Origin: Candidatus Hydrogenedentota bacterium
GTDB taxonomy: Bacteria; Hydrogenedentota; Hydrogenedentia; Hydrogenedentales; CAITNO01
Reading direction: 5' to 3'
Length of the DNA stretch: 20,188 bases
Assembly: GCA_007124105.1 (NCBI GenBank)
Contig: SLFT01000446.1
Coordinates: 1-20,188 of the forward strand
This document shows, one piece after another, positions 1 through 6,565 of this stretch. Numbering within the stretch: position 1 is the first letter of the stretch; each line of letters opens with the position of its first letter. Made by a program: the position numbers and the translations under genes. The notes under the pieces were generated by a model that had not been told where the DNA came from, did not search any database, and saw only the letters and a list, made by a program, of their open reading frames with translations.

Positions 1-992
1 CAGGCGTTTGCGACAATGTTATAGGGCGCGAAGCACGGTTGCTTGGGCAGTGGTATGGGATAGAAAACGCCGCACCCGATAGTGTTTTTCGCGAACAGCC
101 GGCGCGCCTGGTCGCGTTCCGGCAAACGAACACTATACTGGTGATAGACGTGGTACTGTCCAGGAGATTCTACGGGCGTTTGTATCCCTCGTATTCCAGT
201 CAAGTTACGCGTATAATAATGGGCGCGCGCGCGTCGCGCCTCGTTCCATTGGGCCAGATAACGCAGTTTCACTGTAAGCACCGCCGCCTGCATGGTATGC
301 AGATGACTGTTAACGCCAACGGCAATGTGTTTATACAACGCGGACGCGCCATGACAACGCAGCAGGCGCACCCGCTCCGCTGTTTCATCATCATTGGTCA
401 GTACGGCGCCTCCTTCGCCTGCGGCGCCGAGGTTTTTCGTTGGATAAAAACTACACGCCGCCGCATCGCCCCAGCATCCGGCGTTGACGTCGCCGCATCG
501 CGCGCCCAGCGCCTGCGCCATGTCCTCGACAATCAACAAGCCGCGCCGCGTTGCAATCTCGCGAATGACCTCCATCTGCGCGCACTGTCCAAACAGATGT
601 ACCGGCATGATGGCGCGTGTTCGCGGCGTAATCAGCGCTTCGATACGCGCGGGGTCCATGTTGAATGTGTCCGGACATATATCGGAAAACAGCGGTATGC
701 CGCCCGCATTCACAATCGCACCGGCTGTAGCAAAAAACGAGAAGGGGGTTGTGATAACCTCGTCTCCCGGACGCAGCTGCAACGCTTTGAGCGCCAGGAA
801 CAGCGCATCCGTTCCCGAGCCGACGCCGATGCAATGTTTGACGCCGACAAAGTCGGCCAAGGCGTGCTCAAAAGCCTCGAGCGCGGGGCCGCCTCGAAAC
901 TGTTGGCTTTCCAGCACGGCCATTACAGCCGCTTCAATCTCTGGTTTTATCGTCTCATATTGCGCGCGCAAATCCAGCATTGGCACTTGCAT
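1..992 (-). CDS. DegT/DnrJ/EryC1/StrS-family PLP aminotransferase (3' end beyond window)
   Basis: The frame is open from an ATG at 992 to the left edge, giving about 330 residues; family members are usually 360-400, so only the C-terminus is missing. The start MQVPMLDLRAQYE is the family's typical N-terminus. GVGSGTDALFLAL matches the cofactor-phosphate site. The PLP-binding lysine is K186 in SFYPTKNLGAAGEGG. The visible end, YPIPLPKQPCF, is the usual C-terminal family motif. Such enzymes are fold-type I PLP proteins that usually aminate keto-sugar nucleotides; some act as dehydratases. The specific substrate cannot be read. The gene starts 40 bp after the second acyl-CoA ligase on the same strand, so cotranscription is likely, but no sugar-nucleotide genes are visible beside it. 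Family assignment is firm; role is unknown. Confidence 0.93.
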   Translation of the reverse strand, partial: MQVPMLDLRAQYETIKPEIEAAVMAVLESQQFRGGPALEAFEHALADFVGVKHCIGVGSGTDALFLALKALQLRPGDEVITTPFSFFATAGAIVNAGGIPLFSDICPDTFNMDPARIEALITPRTRAIMPVHLFGQCAQMEVIREIATRRGLLIVEDMAQALGARCGDVNAGCWGDAAACSFYPTKNLGAAGEGGAVLTNDDETAERVRLLRCHGASALYKHIAVGVNSHLHTMQAAVLTVKLRYLAQWNEARRARAHYYTRNLTGIRGIQTPVESPGQYHVYHQYSVRLPERDQARRLFAKNTIGCGVFYPIPLPKQPCFAPYNIVANA

Positions 993-1032
993 AATAGCGA
1001 TCCCTATCGTTTATCTTGTATTGCGTGGCCGC

Positions 1033-2355
1033 TCAGCCTTTCAGACCACGCCGGTCTATCACACGAACAGCCTTGCCGTCGGAACGTTCAAGCGTTTTCG
1101 GGGCAACCAATTCAACCCGGGCATGAATGCCCGCGATTGTCTGTATTTTGCGATCAATACGGTCGCGCAGTTGTTGCATGTCGCGCATCTTATCGGAAAA
1201 TACTTCCGCTCGCACCTCGACCTTAACCGTGACCTGGTCGAGCGCTGCCGGACGCTCCACTTCAATGAGATAATGCGGGGCCGTGCCTTCAACCTGGAAC
1301 AGCGCTTCCTCGATTTGCGATGGAAACACATTGACGCCGCGAATGATCAGCATGTCGTCTGAGCGCCCCATCACGCGCGTCATACGCCTGGTGGTGCGTC
1401 CACACGCGCAGGGCCGGGCATCCAAGGCGGCAATATCGCGGGTGCGATAACGAATCATGGGCAATGCCTGCCGGGTGAGCGCCGTGAAAACCAGTTCACC
1501 ATAGTCATAATCCTTCACCGGTTCCAGTGTCTCGGGATCAACGCATTCCACGAGGAAATGGTCTTCTTGTATGTGCATGCCGTCGCGCGCGGCGCATTCG
1601 CCGCTAACGCCTGGTCCGATAATCTCGGAGAGGCCATAGTTATTAAAGGCCAGCAAATCCATCTCCGCTTCGATCTGACGGCGCATATCCTCGGTCCACA
1701 TTTCGCCGCCGAAATAAGCCAGGCGCAGCGGCAATGTCCTGGGGTCAATCCCCATACTACGCGCCACTTCTGCAATGTTGAGCGCATAGCTGGGCGTACA
1801 AATCAACGCGTCAGGTTGTAAATCGCGCATGAGATTGACCTGTCGCGTGGTATTGCCCGACGCCGCCGGGATAATTGCGGCGCCGACCTGCTCGATGCCG
1901 TAATGCAACCCGAATCCACCGGTAAACAGGCCGTACCCGAAGGACACTTGCGCCGTATGAGACGCGCGCAGCCCGCCCGCTACCAGGAACCGCGCGCAGA
2001 GCCGCGCCCACATACTCAGGTCGTCTCGGGTGTACCCCACAAAAGTAGGCATGCCCGTGGTGCCTGAAGAACCGTGTATACGCGCCATGTCGCTGCGCGG
2101 CACAGCGGACAGGCCCAGTGGATAATTGTCGCGCATGTCCGCCTTGGTGGTGAACGGCAACCGACGCAAATCATCCAGCGTTCGGATACTGTCCGGCGTG
2201 ATCCCCTCACGCTTGAAAATCCCCTTGTAAAAGGGAACATTCATGGCGCGGAAAACCGTTTCCCGCAGTCGCGTCAGTTGAATTTCTTCCAACTCCTGAC
2301 GCGGCAGCGATTCCTCTTTGTCCAACATTTTGTTGTCAACAACAAATTCGTTCAT
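1033..2355 (-). CDS. Phenylacetate-CoA ligase-like AMP-forming enzyme (second copy)
   Basis: A 440-residue member of the ANL superfamily, of the size and architecture of PaaK. It would activate an aryl acid with ATP and CoA, giving aryl-CoA, AMP and pyrophosphate, in the cytoplasm. Motifs in order are the P-loop SSGTTG at 96-101, YGLSE at 240-244, YRTRD at 303-307, the hinge-like GRSDDM at 330-335, and the C-terminal catalytic lysine K428 in RSDGKAVRV. The start at 2355 was chosen because MNEF also opens the paralogue at 4532 and AAGGG lies 6 nt upstream; an ATG 13 codons earlier lacks support. After SSGTTG the usual Lys is Met (SSGTTGMPT), unlike the paralogue. It lies downstream of the ACT gene after a 363-bp gap. 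The gene symbol is withheld because substrate specificity (phenylacetate, indoleacetate, benzoate or other) is not evident. Confidence 0.93.
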   Translation of the reverse strand: MNEFVVDNKMLDKEESLPRQELEEIQLTRLRETVFRAMNVPFYKGIFKREGITPDSIRTLDDLRRLPFTTKADMRDNYPLGLSAVPRSDMARIHGSSGTTGMPTFVGYTRDDLSMWARLCARFLVAGGLRASHTAQVSFGYGLFTGGFGLHYGIEQVGAAIIPAASGNTTRQVNLMRDLQPDALICTPSYALNIAEVARSMGIDPRTLPLRLAYFGGEMWTEDMRRQIEAEMDLLAFNNYGLSEIIGPGVSGECAARDGMHIQEDHFLVECVDPETLEPVKDYDYGELVFTALTRQALPMIRYRTRDIAALDARPCACGRTTRRMTRVMGRSDDMLIIRGVNVFPSQIEEALFQVEGTAPHYLIEVERPAALDQVTVKVEVRAEVFSDKMRDMQQLRDRIDRKIQTIAGIHARVELVAPKTLERSDGKAVRVIDRRGLKG

Positions 2356-2718
2356 AGCAACCCTTACCTTTTGGATGCCGTCGTGTATGCGCAACTCGGG
2401 ATGTCACCCTGGCGTTTGGGGCCACATGGCGCGCCAGGTTGCGGCGCATCGCGGGTCATCTTCGCGGCCATACTTGCCTGCCAACACGGCAGCCGACGGT
2501 TTGCGCGAAACGTCTTGTCTGTTGTCATCTGCGACGACACGCGGTGTAACGCGCAGCCCCAACGATGCGCCACACGCGCCCGTATACGCAATGGAACAAC
2601 GACAATCAGATGACCTGAAGATACAGACAACGGTTGTCGTCCTGGTTGCGCCAGTTAACAGGCCCACGGTGTGTTATTTCCGGCACTAACAACACCATCG
2701 TTCTTGCATATTCAGGGC
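2356..2718. other. Intergenic gap with hairpins, no clear gene
   Basis: This 363-bp gap interrupts an otherwise tight minus-strand unit. About 22 bp past the ACT stop there is an imperfect hairpin: arms GGTGTGTTA (2668-2676) and TAACAACACC (2687-2696), one bulged A, 10-nt loop. It has no T-run on the minus strand, so it may be an mRNA-end or processing structure rather than an intrinsic terminator. A 13-bp palindrome, GACAAC-G-GTTGTC, sits at 2626-2638. A minus-strand frame 2667-2404 is open with a GTG start, but I recognise no family in it. No convincing promoter for the downstream ligase was found. Confidence 0.5.
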
Positions 2719-3159
2719 CTACTGCCGCGCGCGGTCGAATAGTTCCACACCGTCCACGACACTAATGCCCGCTGCCTGCAATACCTCAATAGCGGCGTCA
2801 GGATTATCGAAACGAAACACGAGCACCGCCCTGTCACCGCTACGAAACGTGAACGCGTACATGTACTCGATGTTCAGTTTTGCCGCTTCGATGGTTTCCA
2901 AGATAATGGCCAGTCCACCCGGCCTATCCTCTACTTCCGTGGCAACTACTTCGGTTATATTTACCACGGCGCCTGATTTTTCGAGCACTTCTTTGGCTTG
3001 CTGCCAGTCGCGCACGATGAGACGCAGAATACCGAATTGTTGTGTATCCGCCAGCGCCAGCGTCAGGATGTTGATGCCCGCATCCGCAAGGATACGGCAG
3101 GGCTCACTCAGTCGGCCCGGCTTATTTTCCAGAAACATGGATAGTTGATGAATTTTCAT
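2719..3159 (-). CDS. Tandem ACT-domain protein
   Basis: A 146-residue protein made of two ACT domains, about residues 1-70 and 72-140. Each opens with the beta-alpha-beta pattern and a ligand-loop glycine: MFLENKPGRL in the first, EVEDRPGGLA in the second. There is no catalytic domain. ACT pairs usually bind amino acids or related small molecules at a dimer interface. Stand-alone ACT proteins of this length are often encoded beside phenylacetate-CoA ligase genes, where they are presumed to sense aromatic amino acids or their acids; that role is inferred. GGGAG lies 9 nt before the ATG. The gene starts 41 bp after the upstream ligase stop, so the two are almost certainly cotranscribed. Confidence 0.9.
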   Translation of the reverse strand: MKIHQLSMFLENKPGRLSEPCRILADAGINILTLALADTQQFGILRLIVRDWQQAKEVLEKSGAVVNITEVVATEVEDRPGGLAIILETIEAAKLNIEYMYAFTFRSGDRAVLVFRFDNPDAAIEVLQAAGISVVDGVELFDRARQ

Positions 3160-3200
3160 CGCTAATTCTCCCAGCGTTATTGTTTGTGCCTTGGTCTTGT

Positions 3201-4532
3201 TTATTTCTTTCGCAGGTCAAGTACGCGCTTGGCTTTGCCTTCGCTGCGTTGTATGGTGTTAGGCTCGACCAGCCGCAAATTAACACGAATGTTGATGATG
3301 CGTTCGATGGATGCTGACAATTTACGGCGCAGGGTTTCCATGGCGCCCACGGTATCGCTAAAAGCTTCCGGCGTGACTTCCACCTGCACTTCAACATCGT
3401 CCATGACGCCGTCATTAGTCAACACGATCTGATAGTGGGGCGCAGTGCCTTCCACGGCCAATAGCGCCTCCTCAATTTGCGAGGGGTACACATTTACGCC
3501 GCGAATGATAAACATGTCGTCGCTGCGACGCGATATGCGGCGGATACGGCGAATGCTGCGGCCACAGGGGCACGCCTCAGTCTGCAATGCGGTAATGTCT
3601 CGGGTACGATAGCGAATCATGGGCATGGCCTGCTTGCTCAGTGTTGTAAGCACCAATTCGCCCTCTGAACCGTCCGGCAAGGGTTCTAATGTTTCCGGAT
3701 CGATTATTTCGGGATAGAAGTGGTCCTCGAAAATATGCAGGCAATTCTGCTCGCAGCATTCGCTGCCCACGCCCGGTCCGATAATTTCGGAGAGCCCGTA
3801 AATGTCGTAGGCCTTGATGTTCGCCTCGGGCTCGATGCGTTTGCGCATCTCGTCCGTCCAGGGTTCCGCGCCGAAAATACCCGCCTTCAAAGGCAATTCG
3901 CGCAGGTCTATGCCCATCTCCGGCGCGCGCTCCAAAATGCGCAGGAAATAACTTGGCGTGGCGCACAACGCCGTTGTACCGAAATCTTTCATAATCATAA
4001 TCTGACGGTCCGTGTTGCCGCCGCTGATGGGAATGACCGTTGCGCCCAGCGCCTCGGCCCCGTAATGCGCGCCCAAACCGCCGGTAAACAATCCATATCC
4101 ATAAGCGTTCTGAACGATGTCGCCGCGATCAAGACCGCATGCGGCAAAGGTGCGCACCATTACGCTTGCCCATACACGCAAGTCCTCGCGGGTATACGCC
4201 ACAACAATCGGCTTGCCCGTGGTGCCGCTGGAAGCGTGAAGCCGTACAATTTCGTTCATGGGGCTTGCGAACAAGCCAAAAGGATAGGTGTCGCGTAAGT
4301 CCACTTTCACCGTAAACGGCAACAATGCAATGTCCTTCAGCGATTGAACATCGTCGGGTTTAACCCCCCGCTCATCCATGCGCTCGCGAAACAAGGTCAC
4401 GTGGTCATAGGCCCGTTGCGTTACGGCCTTCAGACGGTGCAATTGCAGCTGTCGCAACTGCGCGACAGGCAAATAATCCGGAGCGCTGACAGGATGAAAA
4501 GCGCATCCGGCGTCATGCCAGAATTCGTTCAT
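3201..4532 (-). CDS. Phenylacetate-CoA ligase-like AMP-forming enzyme (first copy)
   Basis: A 443-residue ANL-superfamily acyl-CoA ligase of PaaK type, first gene of the minus-strand unit. Motifs: P-loop SSGTTGKP at 101-108 with the normal lysine, YGLSE at 245-249, YRTRD at 308-312, RRSDDM at 335-340, and catalytic lysine K433 in RSEGKAKRV. The CPCG at 321-324 is part of the small Cys cluster seen in this family. The start is supported by AAGGG 7 nt upstream and by a promoter at 4676-4704. It resembles its neighbour at 1033-2355 along the whole length, so the pair arose by an old duplication with divergence. The substrate is probably phenylacetate or another aryl acid, but specificity cannot be told from these motifs. 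No paaABCDE or ring-cleavage genes are visible; anaerobic aryl-acid activation from 2-ketoacid decarboxylation is equally possible. Confidence 0.93.
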   Translation of the reverse strand: MNEFWHDAGCAFHPVSAPDYLPVAQLRQLQLHRLKAVTQRAYDHVTLFRERMDERGVKPDDVQSLKDIALLPFTVKVDLRDTYPFGLFASPMNEIVRLHASSGTTGKPIVVAYTREDLRVWASVMVRTFAACGLDRGDIVQNAYGYGLFTGGLGAHYGAEALGATVIPISGGNTDRQIMIMKDFGTTALCATPSYFLRILERAPEMGIDLRELPLKAGIFGAEPWTDEMRKRIEPEANIKAYDIYGLSEIIGPGVGSECCEQNCLHIFEDHFYPEIIDPETLEPLPDGSEGELVLTTLSKQAMPMIRYRTRDITALQTEACPCGRSIRRIRRISRRSDDMFIIRGVNVYPSQIEEALLAVEGTAPHYQIVLTNDGVMDDVEVQVEVTPEAFSDTVGAMETLRRKLSASIERIINIRVNLRLVEPNTIQRSEGKAKRVLDLRKK

Positions 4533-4675
4533 ACCATTTCCCTTCTGTATCTTTCTGTCCGTGGTTTCGTTGTCTTGCCGCTGGGCATCGTTGTGCCGCC
4601 TTCCGGCACGGCAGTTTTAGAGAGAGGCTCAGGCGCCTCTTGAGAACCGCCCCATGCATTTTTCGTACAACCATA

Positions 4676-4704
4676 AGTATATACAATAGCGCCGTGGCGG
4701 GCAA
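4676..4704 (-). promoter_or_regulatory. Sigma-70-like promoter for the ligase/ACT/aminotransferase unit
   Basis: On the minus strand, -35 TTGCCC (4704-4699) and -10 TATACT (4681-4676) are separated by exactly 17 nt. They match the consensus at 4/6 and 5/6 positions. Transcription would begin near 4669 and leave a leader of about 137 nt before the ATG at 4532. This rests on sequence match only. Confidence 0.55.
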
Positions 4705-4796
4705 ATGTTGGGCCAATAGAAGTCGTATCATATCTTCAGACATCCTGAGCGCGACGGAATCGACAATGGCACTTTTAGAGCCAACACATAGACTGA

Positions 4797-4887
4797 GTAA
4801 AAAAGGGACTGACTGCCAAATAGTTCTTAGTCCTGAAGAAAATCTTGTGTGGCGAGTTCGCTATTTGGTAGTCTGTCCCTTTTTTAC
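4797..4887. repeat. 91-bp inverted-repeat element (MITE/REP-like)
   Basis: Two 27-bp arms, 4797-4823 and 4861-4887, are inverted copies with only two mismatches. They flank a 37-nt centre that holds a smaller hairpin (TTCTT/AAGAA, 4824-4840). Arm ends read GTAAAAAAGGGAC inward and GTCCCTTTTTTAC outward. It lies between two divergent promoters, where an intrinsic terminator is not expected. From memory, arms starting AAAAAGGGAC recur in bacterial genomes as REP or MITE-like elements, some linked to REP-associated tyrosine transposases; I could not check this. An alternative is a bidirectional terminator insulating the two promoters, since both strands carry a six-T run after the stem. Confidence 0.65.
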
Positions 4888-4955
4888 GGCCTTTTATGCA
4901 AAATCAGTTTCCGGAAAACCATGCCAAAGCACCGTCGAGTTCAGGATGTCTGATC

Positions 4956-4984
4956 TTGCAACGAGCATGACGTATAGGTATGAT
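4956..4984 (+). promoter_or_regulatory. Sigma-70-like promoter for the secreted phosphodiesterase
   Basis: -35 TTGCAA (4956-4961) and -10 TATGAT (4979-4984) are 17 nt apart, with 4/6 and 5/6 matches to consensus. The start would be near 4991, about 30 nt before the ATG at 5021, a normal short leader. The position supports 5021 as the real start rather than an upstream ATG at 4640. Confidence 0.55.
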
Positions 4985-5020
4985 GGAACAAGCAAAATCA
5001 ACAACAGGAAAGACAACATA

Positions 5021-5983
5021 ATGAAACATAACAACATCGCTATTATCCTTTCGCTGTTGGCCATCGAGGTACTTGTCGCATCGCATGTATACGGGGAAAA
5101 TAGTTTTTTGCCTGGCGAACGCGTTCTGTTTGAAGCGCACAACTGTTATCCGTACCATGGACTCTGGCGCAATCGTATAGACGTTGCGCTTGCCGCGAGC
5201 TTTCCTCTCGGCATCGAACTGGACCTGATGTGGCACGAGGGCGAAGAAAATGACGCGGGGCGACTGGTGGTCGCTCATAATGGGCCGCTCACCGACCAGG
5301 AACCCACGCTGGAAGCCTATTTCTTTGAGCGGGTTCGCTCTTATGTGGAACAGGCACTCGCATCGGGCGATACCACTGACTGGCCCTTGATCACGCTCAA
5401 TATTAACGATATCCGCAGTAATCGCCCCGAACCCTTCGAGGAAATACAGCGTCATACCGAAACGTACAAGGACTGGCAATGTACCGCCACAAAAGGCGCC
5501 GCGCCCGACCCGCCCGCGCCGTTAACGGTACGTCCCGTTCTCGTGCTCTCCAACAGCCGTAATTTGGCTGTCCAACATTTCTACGACGCTGTTCCCGAAG
5601 GCGGCGCCTTGCGCGTTTTTGGTTCTGGCAGCGCGGACAGAGATGCCGACAACTTTCGGCGCTGGATAAACTATGGCTGGGGGGCGGTGGAACCAGAAGG
5701 CCAGCGGTATGCAACAGCATGGAATACAGAAAAAGAGGAGCGATTACACGCTCTGGTGCAAAACGCTCATGACCGCGGCTACTGGATTCGTTTCTTTTCT
5801 CTCAATGGCCATGGCCCCATTGTCGGCCTGCGTCTGGGGTTGAACCCCTTCTATAACTTTGGTTCTCTTGACGCCGTGCAAATCCGATGGCGGGCCGCCT
5901 ATGAAGCAGGCGTGGATTTCATCGCCACGGACCAAATTGCCCAGGCGCAACAATTTGAACGCGCGGCAGAGCTACGTGATTGA
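5021..5983 (+). CDS. Secreted PLC/GDPD-superfamily phosphodiesterase (AIM6-like)
   Basis: A 320-residue protein with an N-terminal signal peptide (MKHNNIAIILSLLAIEVLVA, probable cleavage after the SHVYG region). The mature part shows a phosphodiesterase TIM-barrel pattern: H40-N41 in FEAHNCYPYHG, E66 and D68 in GIELDLMWH, and H86 in VVAHNG. This spacing matches the metal and catalytic residues of glycerophosphodiester phosphodiesterases, except that the usual HR is HN, as in AIM6-like members of the PLC-like superfamily. The later AYEAGVDFIATDQ fits the barrel's C-terminal strand. It should cleave a phosphodiester outside the cytoplasm; the substrate is unknown. The start is backed by AGGAAAG about 10 nt upstream and a promoter at 4956-4984. 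An upstream in-frame ATG at 4640 is rejected because that extension passes through the inverted repeat. Confidence 0.82.
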   Translation: MKHNNIAIILSLLAIEVLVASHVYGENSFLPGERVLFEAHNCYPYHGLWRNRIDVALAASFPLGIELDLMWHEGEENDAGRLVVAHNGPLTDQEPTLEAYFFERVRSYVEQALASGDTTDWPLITLNINDIRSNRPEPFEEIQRHTETYKDWQCTATKGAAPDPPAPLTVRPVLVLSNSRNLAVQHFYDAVPEGGALRVFGSGSADRDADNFRRWINYGWGAVEPEGQRYATAWNTEKEERLHALVQNAHDRGYWIRFFSLNGHGPIVGLRLGLNPFYNFGSLDAVQIRWRAAYEAGVDFIATDQIAQAQQFERAAELRD

Positions 5984-6110
5984 CGCGCATATTGCCGCAG
6001 GTTTTCCTGGTATGACCAGGGCTCTCGCTATCGCGTTCCCCGTCTCGGCCGCAATACGCCCGGCATTCATTTTGTCGAGATTTTCCATCCCACGCGCCGC
6101 TTATGCTGTT

Positions 6111-6151
6111 ATGCCTTATATACCTACCGGTAGACAGGCATCCCCTTTTTT
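6111..6151 (+). terminator. Terminator-like hairpin downstream of the phosphodiesterase
   Basis: The outer stem ATGCCT/AGGCAT (6111-6116, 6136-6141) encloses an inner stem TACC/GGTA with a 4-nt loop. After CCCC comes a run of six Ts (6146-6151). It lies 128 bp past the stop of the plus-strand gene. The four Cs between stem and T-run weaken it. The centre CTACCGGTAG (6124-6133) is a perfect palindrome and could instead be a regulator site of TetR-operator style. Confidence 0.45.
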
Positions 6152-6376
6152 CTTCCATTATTCTATCGTCCAACATGGTACAATATAAGCGAGGCAGGTT
6201 TACATGAGGAACAAAGTTTCTTTAGCGACGGCATTGTCAACAGCAGTTGATGATGGAACGTTTTATTGATGTGAGCAAAGTTAAATCGGATGCAAAAAAA
6301 ATTCAAAACCCGGGAATGTATTTACACCGGGGAACGTTTCCTTAAGTAGAAGCAACGACAGTTTAATCATCCCCCT

Positions 6377-6537
6377 CGAAATCGCCGGGTGCGATTTCGG
6401 TTGGCCTTTTGACTCGCCCTGTACGTCTAGTGCAGGAATAAGCGAACCTGGGTAACCCAGGCAAAAGCGGGACCGTAGTAGGTTTCCCCCCCACTTCCTC
6501 CCCTCCCCTTCCCCTGCTGCGGTCCCGCGATTTTTTT
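6377..6537 (+). ncRNA. Candidate structured small RNA with C-rich apical loop
   Basis: Four hairpins follow one another. H1 is 6377-6399, CGAAATCG/CGATTTCG, 8 bp. H2 is 6418-6436, CCTGTAC/GTGCAGG, 7 bp with one G-U. H3 is 6447-6461, CCTGGG-TAA-CCCAGG. H4 is 6467-6528, a 16-bp stem GCGGGACCGTAGTAGG/CCTGCTGCGGTCCCGC with two G-U pairs, then GA and TTTTTTT (6531-6537). The G-U pairs exist only on the plus strand; on the minus strand they become A-C mismatches, so the plus strand is the likely transcript. TTTTG (6407-6411) can pair with CAAAA (6462-6466), closing H2 and H3 into a junction. The 30-nt H4 loop is pyrimidine except for one A and contains CTTCCTCCCCTCCCC, which could pair with Shine-Dalgarno sequences. 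No known RNA family is recognised. The 5' end and promoter are not defined. Confidence 0.55.
6486..6514 (-). other. G-quadruplex-forming motif
   Basis: The minus strand reads GGGG-AA-GGGG-A-GGGG-AGGAAGT-GGGGGGG, a canonical four-tract quadruplex motif with loops of 2, 1 and 7 nt. It is 52 bp past the stop of the RND gene in the direction of that gene's transcription, and it is the complement of the C-rich loop of the RNA candidate. It could help end the RND transcript, since the flanking stem is followed by only four Ts on this strand. Confidence 0.5.
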
Positions 6538-6565
6538 ATGCCCCCGCGCAAATGCGCGGTGCGCG

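Larger units (their letters stand above)
4533..5020. other. Divergent control region between the ligase unit and the phosphodiesterase gene
   Basis: A 488-bp region from which transcription should run both ways. It contains a promoter on each strand (4676-4704 minus, 4956-4984 plus) and a large inverted-repeat element between them (4797-4887). The roughly 137-nt leader of the ligase transcript has two small hairpins: GTGCCG/CGGCAC (4593-4609, 6 bp) and AGAGGC/GCCTCT (4623-4640, 6 bp). Neither is followed by a T-run. No convincing leader peptide was found; the minus-strand frame 4743-4513 is open but has no recognisable features. Confidence 0.55.
5984..6565. other. 582-bp intergenic region with terminator-like hairpin and candidate small RNA
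   Basis: The two flanking genes converge here. Besides the terminator candidate at 6111-6151 and the RNA candidate at 6377-6537, it contains a small hairpin CCTGGT-ATG-ACCAGG (6006-6020), a hairpin CCCGG/CCGGG (6309-6331), an A9 run near 6294-6302, and a palindrome CCGCGCA-AA-TGCGCGG (6544-6559) just beyond the stop of the RND gene. No protein gene is convincing. A 21-codon frame at 6204-6269 has an AGG before its ATG but no other support. Confidence 0.6.

Noticed and set aside
39..1226. Long open frame on the plus strand opposite the aminotransferase and ligase
   Set aside because: It is antisense to two genes with clear family motifs and its translation has no recognisable domain.
4513..4743. 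Minus-strand 76-codon frame as a leader peptide of the ligase operon
   Set aside because: Its start lies upstream of the predicted promoter and it has no regulatory codon run or good ribosome-binding site.
4640..5020. In-frame upstream extension of the secreted phosphodiesterase from an ATG at 4640
   Set aside because: It reads through the inverted-repeat element, hides the signal peptide inside the protein and lies upstream of the likely promoter at 4956-4984.
6204..6269. 21-codon frame MRNKVSLATALSTAVDDGTFY after GAGGCAGG
   Set aside because: A ribosome-binding-like sequence alone is weak support; no promoter or conserved feature could be seen.
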